In this document: one piece after another, positions 32,590 through 45,974 of the stretch
Position numbering within the stretch: the stretch's first letter is position 1
Layout: every line of letters begins with the position of its first letter
Assembly (NCBI GenBank): GCA_963924555.1
Contig: OZ004584.1
Span: 1 to 64,000 of the forward strand
Source of the DNA: Crambe crambe
Lineage: Eukaryota > Porifera > Demospongiae > Poecilosclerida > Crambeidae
DNA: 64,000 bases
Direction: 5' to 3'
Notes under the pieces: generated by a model
Database searches by the model: none
What the model was told of the DNA's origin: nothing
What the model saw: only the letters and a program-made list of their open reading frames with translations
Made by a program: the position numbers and the translations under genes

Positions 32590-35060
32590 ATGCATAGAAT
32601 AGGAGAAAAGAGAAAAAACTTTAGGCGTTATGATTCTCACGGTGGTATAAACTCTTTTTCTGAGCCGGTAAGTATGAGATCCTCACTAGACGTCGTAAAT
32701 TTGTAGTCACTCCCAGCACACTTATGACACCACCCATGACCCACAAGTTCTTTCAGCCCCCACAGAAACGAGTGTGCGTGAGAAGAGAAGCTTCTAGTCT
32801 TACCCTTGGTGACAAAATTTGGGTGTTTATGCGGTACTGTTCTCAAAAATTGAGAGACTTCTTTTGGTTTTCTCAACCTGAAACCAAGTTTGCTCACTCG
32901 ACAATAACTTCCTCTAATCCTGAAAGAATGTCTTCTTCCTCACATGTGGTTTCTGATGGAATGTCCTCTGAATATCTCTCTAAATTCAGCACCACAACAC
33001 CATCAACAGTGAGTAGCTAAAAATGTTAGTGTAACGTGTCATATCACATCATCTGTGCACAGGTTGCAGTCACCAGCACCCCTCGTGCCAATGATTCTCC
33101 GTTCCATCCTCTGCTGGATTTTCCTTCACCTTCCCCTCGCCTAGAAGAAGAGAGCTCCAACAATCCAAGTAAGAAGTAGGCATGACACCCAATCGTTCTA
33201 TGAAAACTACTTTTCATTGATTTAAAGAAAAAAGACCGCCAGAGATTCAAGTATTAAGAAATAAACATGCTGTGGAGGAAGAGCTTGTCTATACCCGCCT
33301 TCTAGGACCACACATGGCACCTCGTGTCTCGGCTGAGCAGCGTGGTACTGTATCATCCAAGTCTCTTTTCACCCCTTTACTTGAAAATATTGGACCGTCT
33401 CAGTCTAGGTACACTTATGCCTGGATTCTTATAAGTGCTCCATATAAAAATGATGCCTTGCATAGATGCTCAACAGCTGCAGCTCATCCTTCATCTACGG
33501 TATCAGTGACTTGTTCCCATGTGGCATCCCCAAATGACAAAAGAAATAACCACAGCTTATTTTCTTACAAGCCTTCGACTCACTCAGTAGTTTCGTCAAC
33601 TTCTCCTCCAATTATGCACAAGCACGAGTGCAGTACGAGACTCTTCTCTCTTCCCCAGGTAAAGAGACCACCTGCATCGAGATGTAATGATATCAGAACT
33701 AAGCAAGCTCCAGTGTCCAAACCTGCTGCTGTACCTGACATCAAGCCTTCTTACTGGACACAATGGATGGAGGAATTCAAGCAAGAGTACAAAGTAAGTT
33801 GCATTTGGCAGTCATTACTGCAAGTTATATAGCACTACAGCATTTGCAGGCTGAGCGTCAGGTGGTAGAGGAGGTAGCTAGATCAAAACTACAGCTCCAT
33901 CGGAAGCAGAGAGCAGCAATGGAAGATATGCGAGTGACCAGGCTGAGAGATGCACTAGCTGAGACCCATTTGGAGGCTGATAATGCAGCAACCACGCAAA
34001 CATGGCTACTTACTACACAGCAAATGGAGAGAGTTACCTCGGCCATCAGCAGAGGAAGTGAACAGGAATGCTTATCCGAAAGATTCAGGATTCAGGTCAC
34101 CAGAGGAGACCTTCGTACTCTGACTGGATTGACATGGTTGAATGATGAGGTGGGAGTTAATTTTTATTTAGCATGACTGATTATATTTATGCTGAAAGCA
34201 TTATGGAAATTTTGCAAGGCGAGTAATTATGTGAATCTAAGTAACTAGCTCCTAGAGAGGCTCACATTTCTATTTATTTACTTATTTATTTATTTTGGTT
34301 ACAGGTAATTAATTTCTATTTTAATTTGATCAGCGAGTGCTGTAAGAAAGAGGAAGGTCTCAAAGTGCACATCTTTAACTCCTTCTTTTATTCCAAGTTG
34401 TCCATGTCTGGTTACAGTGGTGTGCGCAGGTGGACAAAGAAAGTGAGAAACCCTACATACACATGTGCAAAGAATTACTTCTTTTCCCTGAACATATTCA
34501 GGTGAATCTCTTTGAGCACGATCTTATACTGTTGCCTGTTCATCTTGGCATGCACTGGTGCTTAGCTGCCATCGACTTCAATGCCAAACAATTTATATAC
34601 TATGACTCCTTGCTGGGCACTAACCGGGTCTGCTTAGAGAGGCTGAGGTGACTTTACAGTAGTGTCTGATTCCCTCCTGATCAACATCAGTTCAAGCTCT
34701 TTTATCTCTCAGGGATTACTTAAAGAGCGAATCCCTGGACAAAAGAAAAGGTGTGATGGACTTGGAGGGTTGGACTGATCACACTCCTAGGAACATCCCT
34801 CAACAAAGCAACAGTTCAGACTGTGGAGTCTTCACATGTATGGTATGTGATCGTAAACCATATTGTACTTGAGGATTCACCTTGTAGTCTCTCATTTAGT
34901 ATGCTCGCCACAAAGCAAAGAAACTTCCCTTCAACTTCTCTCAGGTTAGTTGGGGTAAAGCAAACTAGCCCATGCTGAGTTACCATTCATCATGCAGGAA
35001 AACATGCCAGAAATCAGAAAACACATGATATATGAAATATTGGAACAAGAACTGCTATAA
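32590..35060 (+). CDS. SUMO-specific protease, SENP/Ulp1 family
   Basis: Cysteine protease that matures SUMO or removes it from targets, usually nuclear. The C-terminal half is a C48 peptidase: [20 protein letters not shown], then [20 protein letters not shown]; catalytic His in [13 protein letters not shown], Asp in YYDSLLG, Gln and Cys in [13 protein letters not shown]. The last exon ends [20 protein letters not shown]. The N-terminal half is Ser/Thr/Pro-rich and disordered, with a basic coiled segment ([20 protein letters not shown]). I start at 32590 ([19 protein letters not shown]), because that exon ends at a GTAAGT donor (32668) and joins in phase to [12 protein letters not shown]. About nine short introns. 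Closest to SENP1/2 by catalytic domain; the exact paralogue is not decided. Confidence 0.9.
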
Positions 35061-35088
35061 TAGTGTTGTTAATATTCTATCACAAACA

Positions 35089-36346
35089 CTATGTGACTTG
35101 GTTTCTCATAAGTGTAGGGCTTATAGTTGGTGGGTGCACTACCCTCCTAGCATGTTCACAAACCACTCGTTTGCCTTTTTCTCCTACTGAGACGGAGGTT
35201 TGGCTCAGGTAGGAGTACTGTGCTAGTGCACTGCAAAACACATACAGTTTCAGAATGTGCACACAAGATCAGTACATATCATGTTACTTTGCTTTGAGGT
35301 ATATATTTTGAGACCATCCTTGACTCTCCAAGCAAACAGAACTGTTATAACAATCATGTCATGTCATGTCATAGTGACCTCTACAGATACCATACCACTT
35401 ACTTTACTCTTTTTGATAACGCATTTAAAAAAGTGGCATTTAGCAGCACACTGACCTGCTCATGTCAACATATCACCACTGTCCAAATTAAAAATATTAT
35501 ACTCACTGTTTTTGAAGCTCTGGGGGCAACAGTGAATTCAGAACCACTGATTGAACCAACCTCATTCTCGCTATACATCAATGTCACATTTAGTACTAAC
35601 ACATTGACAGGAAAGAAGTTGGCACTTTTTACATTCACAATTACCTACAAGTTTCAAAGAATTGGTGTTTGTTTTGTTTTTTTTTTGGTGTTTTTTTTTT
35701 TGTTTTTTTTTTGGTTTGTTTGATTTTGTTTCTTACCTCTACTTCAAGTTTAACTTCAAAAGAGTGGTTGTCCGCAATGTCCCAGAAATGAGTGTCGGTG
35801 TCGTTATTTGTATGAGTAGAATTTATGGACAGGAGATCGATTACAACTGATCGAGGGTAGAAAAAAGCAGTCAGTACTCCTCCGATAACAATCAGCACCA
35901 GTGCCATACACAATACATACAAATACCTGCAGTACCAACTGGATGATCAGGATCACAAGAAGATAATCCATATCACTTACGTTCTTCGTGGCTTTAATCT
36001 TTTATCACTATATGGTATCAGTGCTACTAGTTCGTCTTCCTGACCTGTACATTAAAATTATGGCCCTGCTGAAGCTAGCTAGTTACATATCCAGAATGGT
36101 TGTACCTTTAGGAATCCGGCCTGATCCTTTGCAAGTCGGACAAGCAGAACCACGCTTTTCTGATTTAAAATCGAAGACCGAGGGTTTCCAACTGGCCTTA
36201 GCTCCATGGACTTTGGGACCTGGCGTTCTGACAGTGTGTTCATCATGCCGATGAGTGTTGATAGGTAAACTGCTCATGGAGTTCATAGAACTATGAGGAG
36301 ACTCTCTGGCAGAATTCCTAGCTGAATCGACACCTATTTGCGACAT
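35089..36346 (-). CDS. TMEM106-family lysosomal membrane protein
   Basis: Type II membrane protein of late endosomes and lysosomes in animals. Exon 1 (from 36346, MSQIGVDSARNSARESPHSS) holds the cytosolic part and the conserved ACPTCKGSGRIPKG zinc-binding-like motif; next ELVALIPYSDKRLKPRR; then one membrane segment (LYVLCMALVLIVIGGVLTAF) followed by FYPRSVVIDLL; then the luminal LEA-like domain (VNVKSANFFPVNVLVLNVTL). Two small exons and a last exon (YSYLSQTSVSVGEKGKR then VVCEH) match the family C terminus and end at 35089. The lysine-rich read-through after the third exon (T-rich stretch 35670-35720) is intron. Stop codons of this gene and SENP are 28 bp apart. Confidence 0.85.
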
Positions 36347-36377
36347 GTATGTGGGGAGCTGAAAGAGCCACTAGCCA

Positions 36378-36391
36378 AGGTCACAAGGTCA
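36378..36391 (+). promoter_or_regulatory. Direct repeat of nuclear-receptor half-sites
   Basis: AGGTCA-CA-AGGTCA, two perfect half-sites in direct repeat with a 2-bp spacer, lies 48 bp upstream of the ACAD8 start, in the 92-bp gap shared with TMEM106. HNF4/RXR-type receptors bind such repeats and regulate fatty-acid and branched-chain oxidation genes in animals. That it works here is inference. Confidence 0.4.
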
Positions 36392-36438
36392 GGTGTCCGG
36401 GGGTGTGGCACACAGGTCATAGTACAGCAGAATCTAGG

Positions 36439-38244
36439 ATGGCAGTCGCAGTATGTAGGCTCTTTAGAAGGCTTGGCTCTCCCTGGCCGCGAAGGATTCT
36501 CTGCAAATCATCAACACTCCAATCAATGAATGGTAGGCCTGTGCCTGTGCCATTAAGAATAATTGTTGTGAAACTCATCTGTGCCTAGATGGACTAACTG
36601 GAGAACAACAACAGTTACAAGATGAAGCTTTGAAATTTGCCAGAAATGAATTGGCTCCTGGTATGAGACATTGGGACAAAGAGGTGTGTATCCACAGTAA
36701 CTCCTGAGACCACTGTTTTATAGGTATGTCCTAACTCAATAATTGTTTAGGAGGAGTTTCCGGTGGAGGTTTTGAGGAAAGCCGCTTCTCTGGGGTTTGG
36801 TGGTATTTATGTAAGAGAGGATGCTGGAGGCAGTGGACTCGGTCGTCTAGATACATCCATCATCTTTGAAGCAATGGCCACGGGTTGTGTCAGCACAACT
36901 GCCTACCTCAGCATACACAAGTAGTTTTCCTATAATATTGTTAAAGACCTAGTGTTACCGACTGGTTTCCACATTGCTGATAGCATGTGTGCATGGATGA
37001 TAGATGATTTTGGGAATGAAGTTCAACGACACACCTACGTTCCACGCTTGTGTTCAATGGAGCAGCTTGCTTCGTATTGCCTTACAGAACCTGGTGCTGG
37101 AAGTGATGCAGGAAATATCCAGACAACTGCTGTCAAGGAAGGGGACTACTACTTCCTCTCTGGCACTAAGGTCAGTCATCATTTCAATGGCACCCAAATT
37201 AAGTTGTTCAATGTGTAGGCATTTATCAGTGGAGCAGGTGATACTGACCTCTACTTGATCATGGCTCGCACTGGCTCTCAAGGTGGATAACAACAATTGT
37301 ATGCCATTATTCTATGCTGCTACACTTTCATCCGTAGGAGCAAATGGGATTTCTTGTTTCATAGTTGAGAAGGAGAGTGAAGGATTAAGCTTTGGAAACA
37401 AAGAAGAAAAGGTAATTTATGACAATGTCTCAAAAAAAAAAAAAATATTAAGAAATAGTAAATTATTTTCAGGTGGGTTGGAACTGTCAACCAACACGCA
37501 TGGTCATTCTAGAGAACTGTCGTGTCCCCAAAGAGAATCTACTTGGTGAGGAGGGACAGGTGAGTGGTCCTTAGTCCGGAGCATGCACAGTATGATGGTA
37601 CACTAATACAAGTGATGGTACACTAATACAAGTGATGGTACACTAAGTTCCAAATATGATGGTACACTAATGTAGGGGTTTCAAATAGCCATGAGTGGCT
37701 TAAATGGTGGTCGTATCAACATCGCATCATGCAGTTTAGGAGGTGCCACTCAAGCACTGCTTCTCACTACCCAACACCTCAAGGATAGAGAAGCTTTCCA
37801 ACAAAAACTCATCGACTTTCAGGTTTTTTAAAACGAATTGAATTGCTCTAGACTTGACTCCTTAAGCATTGATGCAGTACCTTCAGTTCAAACTGGCAGA
37901 CATGGCTACTTCAGTGGTTGCCTCCAGGCTAATGGTGCGCAATGCTGCTACTTCTCTTGATGCAAGAGCAAACAATGCAGTCCACTTGTGTGCCATGGCC
38001 AAGTTATTTGCCACTGATCAGTGTTTTGCTGTTTGTAATGAGGCTCTGCAGTTGCATGGAGGGTATGGGTATCTCAAGGACTATCCTGTTCAGCAGTTTA
38101 TGAGAGACACACGGGTTCACCAGATATTAGAAGGTTTGCAAATGTCACATGATTCACTATTATACTATAAATGTTATCATCTTCCCTTTAGGTACTAATG
38201 AAATTATGAGACTAATAATAGCCAGAGACTTGATTGGGAAATAA
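36439..38244 (+). CDS. ACAD8: Isobutyryl-CoA dehydrogenase (acyl-CoA dehydrogenase)
   Basis: Mitochondrial FAD enzyme of valine breakdown, oxidising isobutyryl-CoA to methacrylyl-CoA. The first exon encodes an Arg-rich presequence ([20 protein letters not shown]). Next come [20 protein letters not shown] and [20 protein letters not shown]; the FAD-site block [69 protein letters not shown]; and [18 protein letters not shown]. The C-terminal HQILEGTNEIMR carries the catalytic Glu position. [14 protein letters not shown] and NMCAWMID blocks fit ACAD8 better than SBCAD or MCAD. About ten short introns; one holds a 22-bp minisatellite. Stop lies 43 bp from the stop of the convergent cysteinyl-tRNA synthetase gene. 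Confidence 0.92.
37589..37675. repeat. Intronic GATGGTACACTAATACAAGT minisatellite
   Basis: Four copies of a 22-25-bp unit with GATGGTACACTAA lie in an ACAD8 intron between the LLGEEGQ exon and the [12 protein letters not shown] exon. The last two are separated by a TTCCAAATAT insert. Confidence 0.85.
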
Positions 38245-38287
38245 TCTTTTCGTTCTCACAAAATACACGATTCATTACAGTTTTCAA

Positions 38288-41200
38288 TTATTTCTTTTTT
38301 TCCAAGTGTTCTCTGTACTTCTTTTCTTGCATTTGTAATTGTTTGCGCAACTTTTTCTTCTGACTGTCAGTGATGGGCACACCTTGAGCATCGTGAGTGG
38401 GGAGTCCCTGATCATCAAACTTGCTGTACTTGTCAGTCTGGCTTTTAAACAAGTCTTCAGGTGCCACAGCAGCTGCTGCTTCACGTGCTTGCTACAATGA
38501 AGCATTATAATCTCATCATCTGCCACTACAAATATAACCAACCTTAGCCTCTTCCTGCTTCTTTTTCTTTTCTTCTTTCAGCCTTTTCTTCTCTTCTGCT
38601 GCTTGCACCAGCCTTTCCCTTTCTTTGCTAGCTTCTTCCTTTCCTACATACTTGATAACTGCACGTCCATCCTGGTCATCCAACAAGACCCCCAAACTTG
38701 GCAGTTGATTGTCACGCAGTTCATCACAAAACTTCAGCAAGGGCTGGCCTGTAATACAAAGAAGAAGAAAAATTTTAATGATAATGACCCATTTTTGCAG
38801 AAAACTAACATTTTTCTTCAAGTGCAACTTGACGGACTTGTTCCCTGAAATCAGCCAAGAGCGAGGCAAAAGGTGTGACAGTAGCTTCCACGTTGACCTG
38901 CTCGACACCTTCCACCGGGAAACCAAGCCCAACGTCTGACTGTATCACTCCGAATACCCTGAACATTTGGGTACAATACGAAGCTATGCTCTCCAACAGA
39001 CGACTATTGGGTGCAGCATCATCCATGTACACATTACACAGATTGACTAGGTCTTTCAGACACTTCATCACTCCTGGTGTATCTATTGAATCTGCAGTGA
39101 AAGATGCAAATAAAAATGAATACTTCGACTGAAACTGCAAGAAATGCTCACCACACAAGGCACTATGCACTGAACATCGAGTATCATAAAATTTTGCGTT
39201 CAATTTTTTTTCCTTTTCTTGAAATTTGAAGTAACTTTCTGTCAAAGTAGCAGATTTGCTGTACCTGATAAAATCCTTTACCTTCAAAAAAAATTCCTAT
39301 ATTTGGATATTAAAATAAGTCTTTAAAAGTACATACTTCCTCCACTAAGAACTTGCATTGAATGTCTTTTCACAGTGAATGGCTTGACGCATCGTTTGCT
39401 CACCGTAATCGAGAGTAGATCCCCATGGATGCAACAAGAAAGCTAAACGGAGCTGACGCCAGCTGTACTGCTCCAGTGCTGTCTTGATGGTCACAAAATT
39501 CTTCAGACTTTTGGACATCTTGCAGCCTTCAATGGTCAAGTGGCCAGAATGTAAAAAATAAGTCATCCACTGATCATGCCCAAAGCAAGCCTACATACAT
39601 ACATACATACATACATACATACATACATACATACATACATACATACATACATACATACAAAGGTGAGAATTTTACTAGTCAGGTGACTGAAAATGTGGCC
39701 CACCTCTGCTTGAGCTATCTCATTGTCATGGTGGGGGAATTTGAGGTCGACCCCTCCAGTGTGTATGTCTGCCTTTTCTCCAAGGATGTCGCTGCAGACA
39801 TCATCACTAGATTACTCGCCAGGCAAAGCCAGAGCTCAACACCTAGGCTTCTACTCACCAGGCCATCACTGAACATTCAATGTGCCAACCTGGTCTGCCA
39901 CGTCCCCATGGACTCGACCACGATGGTTCCCCTGGCTTACTGGCCTTCCACAGGACAAAGTCATTACGAGATTTCTTCTCTTTTAACCACTCTGCAGACA
40001 CACTCAAGACACCTACGTAGATGACATCACACATACACACGACTTCTGTTGTACAGTTGGAGGTCATCCTTAAACCCAAATACTCAGGGGAGGGGGGCAC
40101 TTATATGGCTCCATCCACCTTGCCATTACCTTCTCCTTCTGCCATTGCAAGACTGTCCCCAACTGCTTCAGGGACCAGTTTAGCATAACGATGATCTGGT
40201 GAACTACTGAACTTCTGTACATCGAAATAAACTGAGCCATTAGCCTCATACCTAAAGCATAGAATCACAAAATTATTCCACTAGCTCCTTCATGAACAAA
40301 AAATAAACAAACCCATAGCCATTGTCTACAATCTTCTGGACATACTGCACTACTTCAGGAACATACTCGCTGACTCGAGTCAACACATCAGGTGGCATAA
40401 CCTTACCGAATGACATTTAGATCTTGTAACCTGATACATACAACGTAGTCGTCTTACATTAAGTGCTGCCATGTCTTTGTGATACTCTTCTTCCCAGTGC
40501 TGACTTAAGGCCGAGAAAATGCTATGGTCGGTTACTGACATTCCAAACTGCAAGATTAAACTTGGGTAAATTCCTTACGTATCCGACAGATTTAGGTTTT
40601 GTGAATCTAGGCAATGTTTAGCGGTCTCGTTAAAAAAAGTCTACTAGCCTTGGTAATTCCGGAAGTAAATCTATGAATCATGCTGAACTCAGTACCTTGT
40701 CATCAAGCCAAGCCGATAGCGGATCGTGAACCATTCCTAGCAGACACTCTCGTCTCTCTGGAGTCAAAGCAGTCTCCTTTTGCAGGTCACTCGATGACTT
40801 CTCAGCAACTGTCTGTAATTCAAATGATAATGGAGAACATGTAGTGAAGTCCAATCTAACCAAAGTGTTGAGCATCATGGCTTTCTTGTCAGGATCCTCC
40901 TCAACCTCTGTTTTCTTCCTGAAGACCTACTGAGTCAACCACGCAATCACCAGACTATCAACAATGCCAATGGCCAGCTTGTCACCTCAATTGCAGCAGA
41001 GACATTGTCGGTGAGGTCAGAATGACTCCTGCTCTCACCAACATACTCACTGTAGAGATACTGGCGTCGTGCACGTCTGATGATCTTATCATCTATGTCA
41101 GTAATGTTCATTGCATACAGGACCTCATAGTTGAAATAGTCCTTGAAGACACGTCTCAGAATATCAAATGTAATGTAAGACCTATTAACCACAGCTGAAT

Positions 41201-41472
41201 ATTAATTTTATGTGCTGTACAGATGCTGACCTGGCATGACCCATATGAGAGGCATCATACACTGTAGGGCCACAGCTGTACCACAACACTTTACGTCCAT
41301 TCAGAGGAATAAATTCTTCCTATAATGAATCAATATTAGTTTTCATTTGCCGTCCTCATTCCAGCTAACACACCTTTGATCGTGTCAGGCTGTTGAACAC
41401 CTTCAGTTTGGTAGGTGGGGATCCAACTGGTTTAGTCCAGCCACACTTTTCTTCCTGTGATGAACTCGTCAT
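38288..41472 (-). CDS. CARS1: Cysteinyl-tRNA synthetase, cytosolic type
   Basis: Charges tRNA-Cys. Start at 41472 gives [20 protein letters not shown], then LKVFNSLTR. The class I HIGH motif is in [15 protein letters not shown]; next [16 protein letters not shown] and [15 protein letters not shown]. The Zn/active-site region has [20 protein letters not shown] then [15 protein letters not shown] is in [19 protein letters not shown]. The anticodon-binding part includes [16 protein letters not shown], and the eukaryote-specific C-terminal extension is Lys/Glu-rich, ending [14 protein letters not shown] then [11 protein letters not shown]. About a dozen short introns; one holds a CATA microsatellite. 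Possible extra 5' exons lie between 41640 and 41811. It is divergent from RUVBL2. Confidence 0.93.
39594..39660. repeat. (CATA)n microsatellite in a CARS1 intron
   Basis: About 16 pure tetranucleotide CATA units lie between the exon carrying KMSKS and the preceding one. Confidence 0.95.
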
Positions 41473-41820
41473 GACCTGGAAAGTCCTGCCCGATCCTAAA
41501 AGACTTCTTCCTGCCTTGAAGAACCACCATACATGCAACTTCTTACACAGCACTGATGAGCTTCCACTCATTCATTCACTCTGATCACTAGAAACACCTG
41601 TTCTTTACATCTCATACACTAGCTACTGAATTCTCACCTTCAGTGAAGCCAGTCCAAACTTCAGTCCCTGAAGCTTTGCGGATATCCCAATCTGATAGAA
41701 CGACCACGTGGTAACTCTCAGCTGCTATATATTATTTCTCGCACCTGTACGTACCAGCACATTTGAAAGAACTGAGAACAAGAAACACTTGTTTAGCAGC
41801 TGCAGAACCGTAAGTACAGC
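41473..41820. promoter_or_regulatory. Bidirectional gap CARS1/RUVBL2 with E-box
   Basis: 348 bp between two start codons. CCACGTGG (CACGTG core at 41705-41710) is a canonical Myc/Max/USF E-box. Minus-strand sequence here also reads like spliced coding exons (near 41718-41640: DWDIRKASGTEVWTGFTE, with a GTGAG donor after it), so part of this gap may be a 5' extension of CARS1. Confidence 0.4.
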
Positions 41821-44039
<2,219 letters not shown>

Positions 44040-44290
44040 ACTCTTCATAACTTCTGCTACCCCACATGATACCCAATGTCATCTTTTAAAAAGAATGAGT
44101 GAAAAAAATTTTTAATGAGTGGGTGACCTGTGAAGAGCACATACATGTTGATGAGACAGACCTGAGGGAAATAATGCTAATGAGATTGAAGCTATGTACA
44201 TAGTGATGAGCAGGTTGTGTTATTGGATCACACTAATCCGTAATTTCATTTCACTCCACTCCAATGATGCTGGCATAGCGAGCTGTAAAA
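44040..44290. other. Convergent 3' flank RUVBL2/SUFU
   Basis: 251 bp between two stop codons. AT-rich 3' UTR-type sequence with an AAAAAGAATGAG stretch; no frame. Both transcripts probably end or overlap here. Confidence 0.6.
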
Positions 44291-45734
44291 TTACATTCCC
44301 ACGTTATATGTAGTGGATGTCACAGAGTTCACATGTACACTCACAGGAATTTTTTGAGCAAGAAGCTGATCCACATCCGAGAGAATCCTGCTGCTCTCTT
44401 TGTGACCCAGGTAGACCTGTAACCAAGGCCCGTGGGCTACAAGTGGACATGACTCTGATGCAAAACCACCTTCTACACCTCCACTAAGAAGTGTTATGGC
44501 CATCTCTCCATGCAAGCTCTTGAAGGTGAAGTGGCGTCCATGGTTCAACCGGCCTCTACACAGAGCAATTTGTATTGGATTCCAGCACCATTCATCCACG
44601 CTTACCCTCTCACCTTAGAGCCAGAGGCAACAACCGCAAAGCTTCTATATTGAACTTGAGGTGAACTTCTTCCAGTTTTGTAATCTGCAAAAGTTCTGGT
44701 TCTATGAGAGAGTTGGGTGAGGTAGTGGAAGGTTGTGCCCCCAGTCCATCCTCCCACAGACAGAGAGCACTGACACCACTCAACAATGAGCCTTCTGCTT
44801 CAACCCCCTCGTCGACCAAGACACGCGCCTCAGGTACTAAGTCAAAGAGAGACTCGTCTCGCCTCATATCAGTGACCAACAGCTCACCACCACACCTAGT
44901 AAATAAAGGGACATTCTTTAGGCTCGGGTCTCCCGGCGTGAACTCAACCTACTGGGGATTGGCTTTCATGAGTTTCAGGATCCCCATTCCATTCCATGCT
45001 TGAGCTGCAGTAAGTTCTTCTGAGGTGATCCCTACTACTTGGATGAACTGAACAGTGCCCAGAGAGGATTGAATGGGTGGGAGTTGTGGGTCTGAAGCCA
45101 ATAGCATGTGCTGCAATCTGGACTCCTGCTGATCTAAGGCTGCATGCCATGAAATGTGGTCTCCTATGCAGAGCATGTTGCCACTGGAAAAGACATAACG
45201 AGCCAGACTCTGTAGCAACTCCGCTGGCCATGTGGGAGGAGAACACATATCACTACACAGGCGGAAGGACAGCTCAAACCCAAATCCACTGGGGTTATCA
45301 AGACCAGGGGCACGCCTACAAGAATAAAACTTCAGAGGCTGTGTGAGTGACATACTTATGAGTGACATACTTATGAACACGATTGTCACCATGGAGATCA
45401 GAGAAACCACAAGATACATAGTGCCAGTGAGGGGGTGTGGCAGGAGCAGCGTGTGCCTCTGTCACTGAAGTACTATTGGTGGAGGCCTCTCCAGTATTAT
45501 AATACATGGTGATGTAATCCAGTGGATCAGGACCACCTAACCTACAGAAAAAAACAATCGTGATTCCCTACCATCTACTATAAAGTACACTCTACTCGTG
45601 CTAATGTATTACCAATACTTCACCAATGCTGTGACTTGTAGAGGATTAGGTTGGTTTGGATACAGCTTTGAGCATGCCCTGTTGATGGCCTCTAAACCAT
45701 CGGGCCTTTCTCCGGAAGCAGCATCCTTCGACAT
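44291..45734 (-). CDS. SUFU: Suppressor of fused
   Basis: Cytoplasmic/nuclear negative regulator that binds Gli factors in Hedgehog signalling. Start at 45734 gives MSKDAASGERPDGLEAINRA, then CSKLYPNQPNPLQVTALVKYW. Next exons give LGGPDPLDYITMYYN, an inserted Ser/Thr/Ala segment, PPHWHYVSCGFSDLHGDNR, and NPSGFGFELSFRLC, then PPTWPAELLQSLARYVFSSG, GDHISWHAALDQQESRLQHM, VVGITSEELTAAQAWNG, and TDMRRDESLFDLVPEARVLV with SLLSGVSA. The C-terminal domain has EEVHLKFNIEALRLLPLALR, GRLNHGRHFTFKSLHGEMAI and AHGPWLQVYLG. The variable loop between SLLSGVSA and EEVHLKF is shorter than in human SUFU. About six to seven short introns. Confidence 0.95.
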
Positions 45735-45974
45735 CAATAAACCTCTACCTGCATGCCATCTACACTTGCTGGTAGACGTAGGTACGTGGTCGACAGCAGT
45801 TCAAAATCCAGCCACTAAGAGGTTATTCGCGCGAATAAAGGAAGGGAGGAGTCAGGGTTATTGATCACACGTACGTACAAGGAAACTCCCCGGAGACGAC
45901 ATTCACACCATAGTTCACACATACTGGAGATATAACAAGTTTATAGTGAATTTGAAGAGCTCATCGACTTGGGA

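Noticed and set aside
35641..35720. Lysine-rich C terminus on the TMEM106 third exon
   Set aside because: It is read-through of a T-rich intron after a GTAAG donor; the next exon restores the family sequence.
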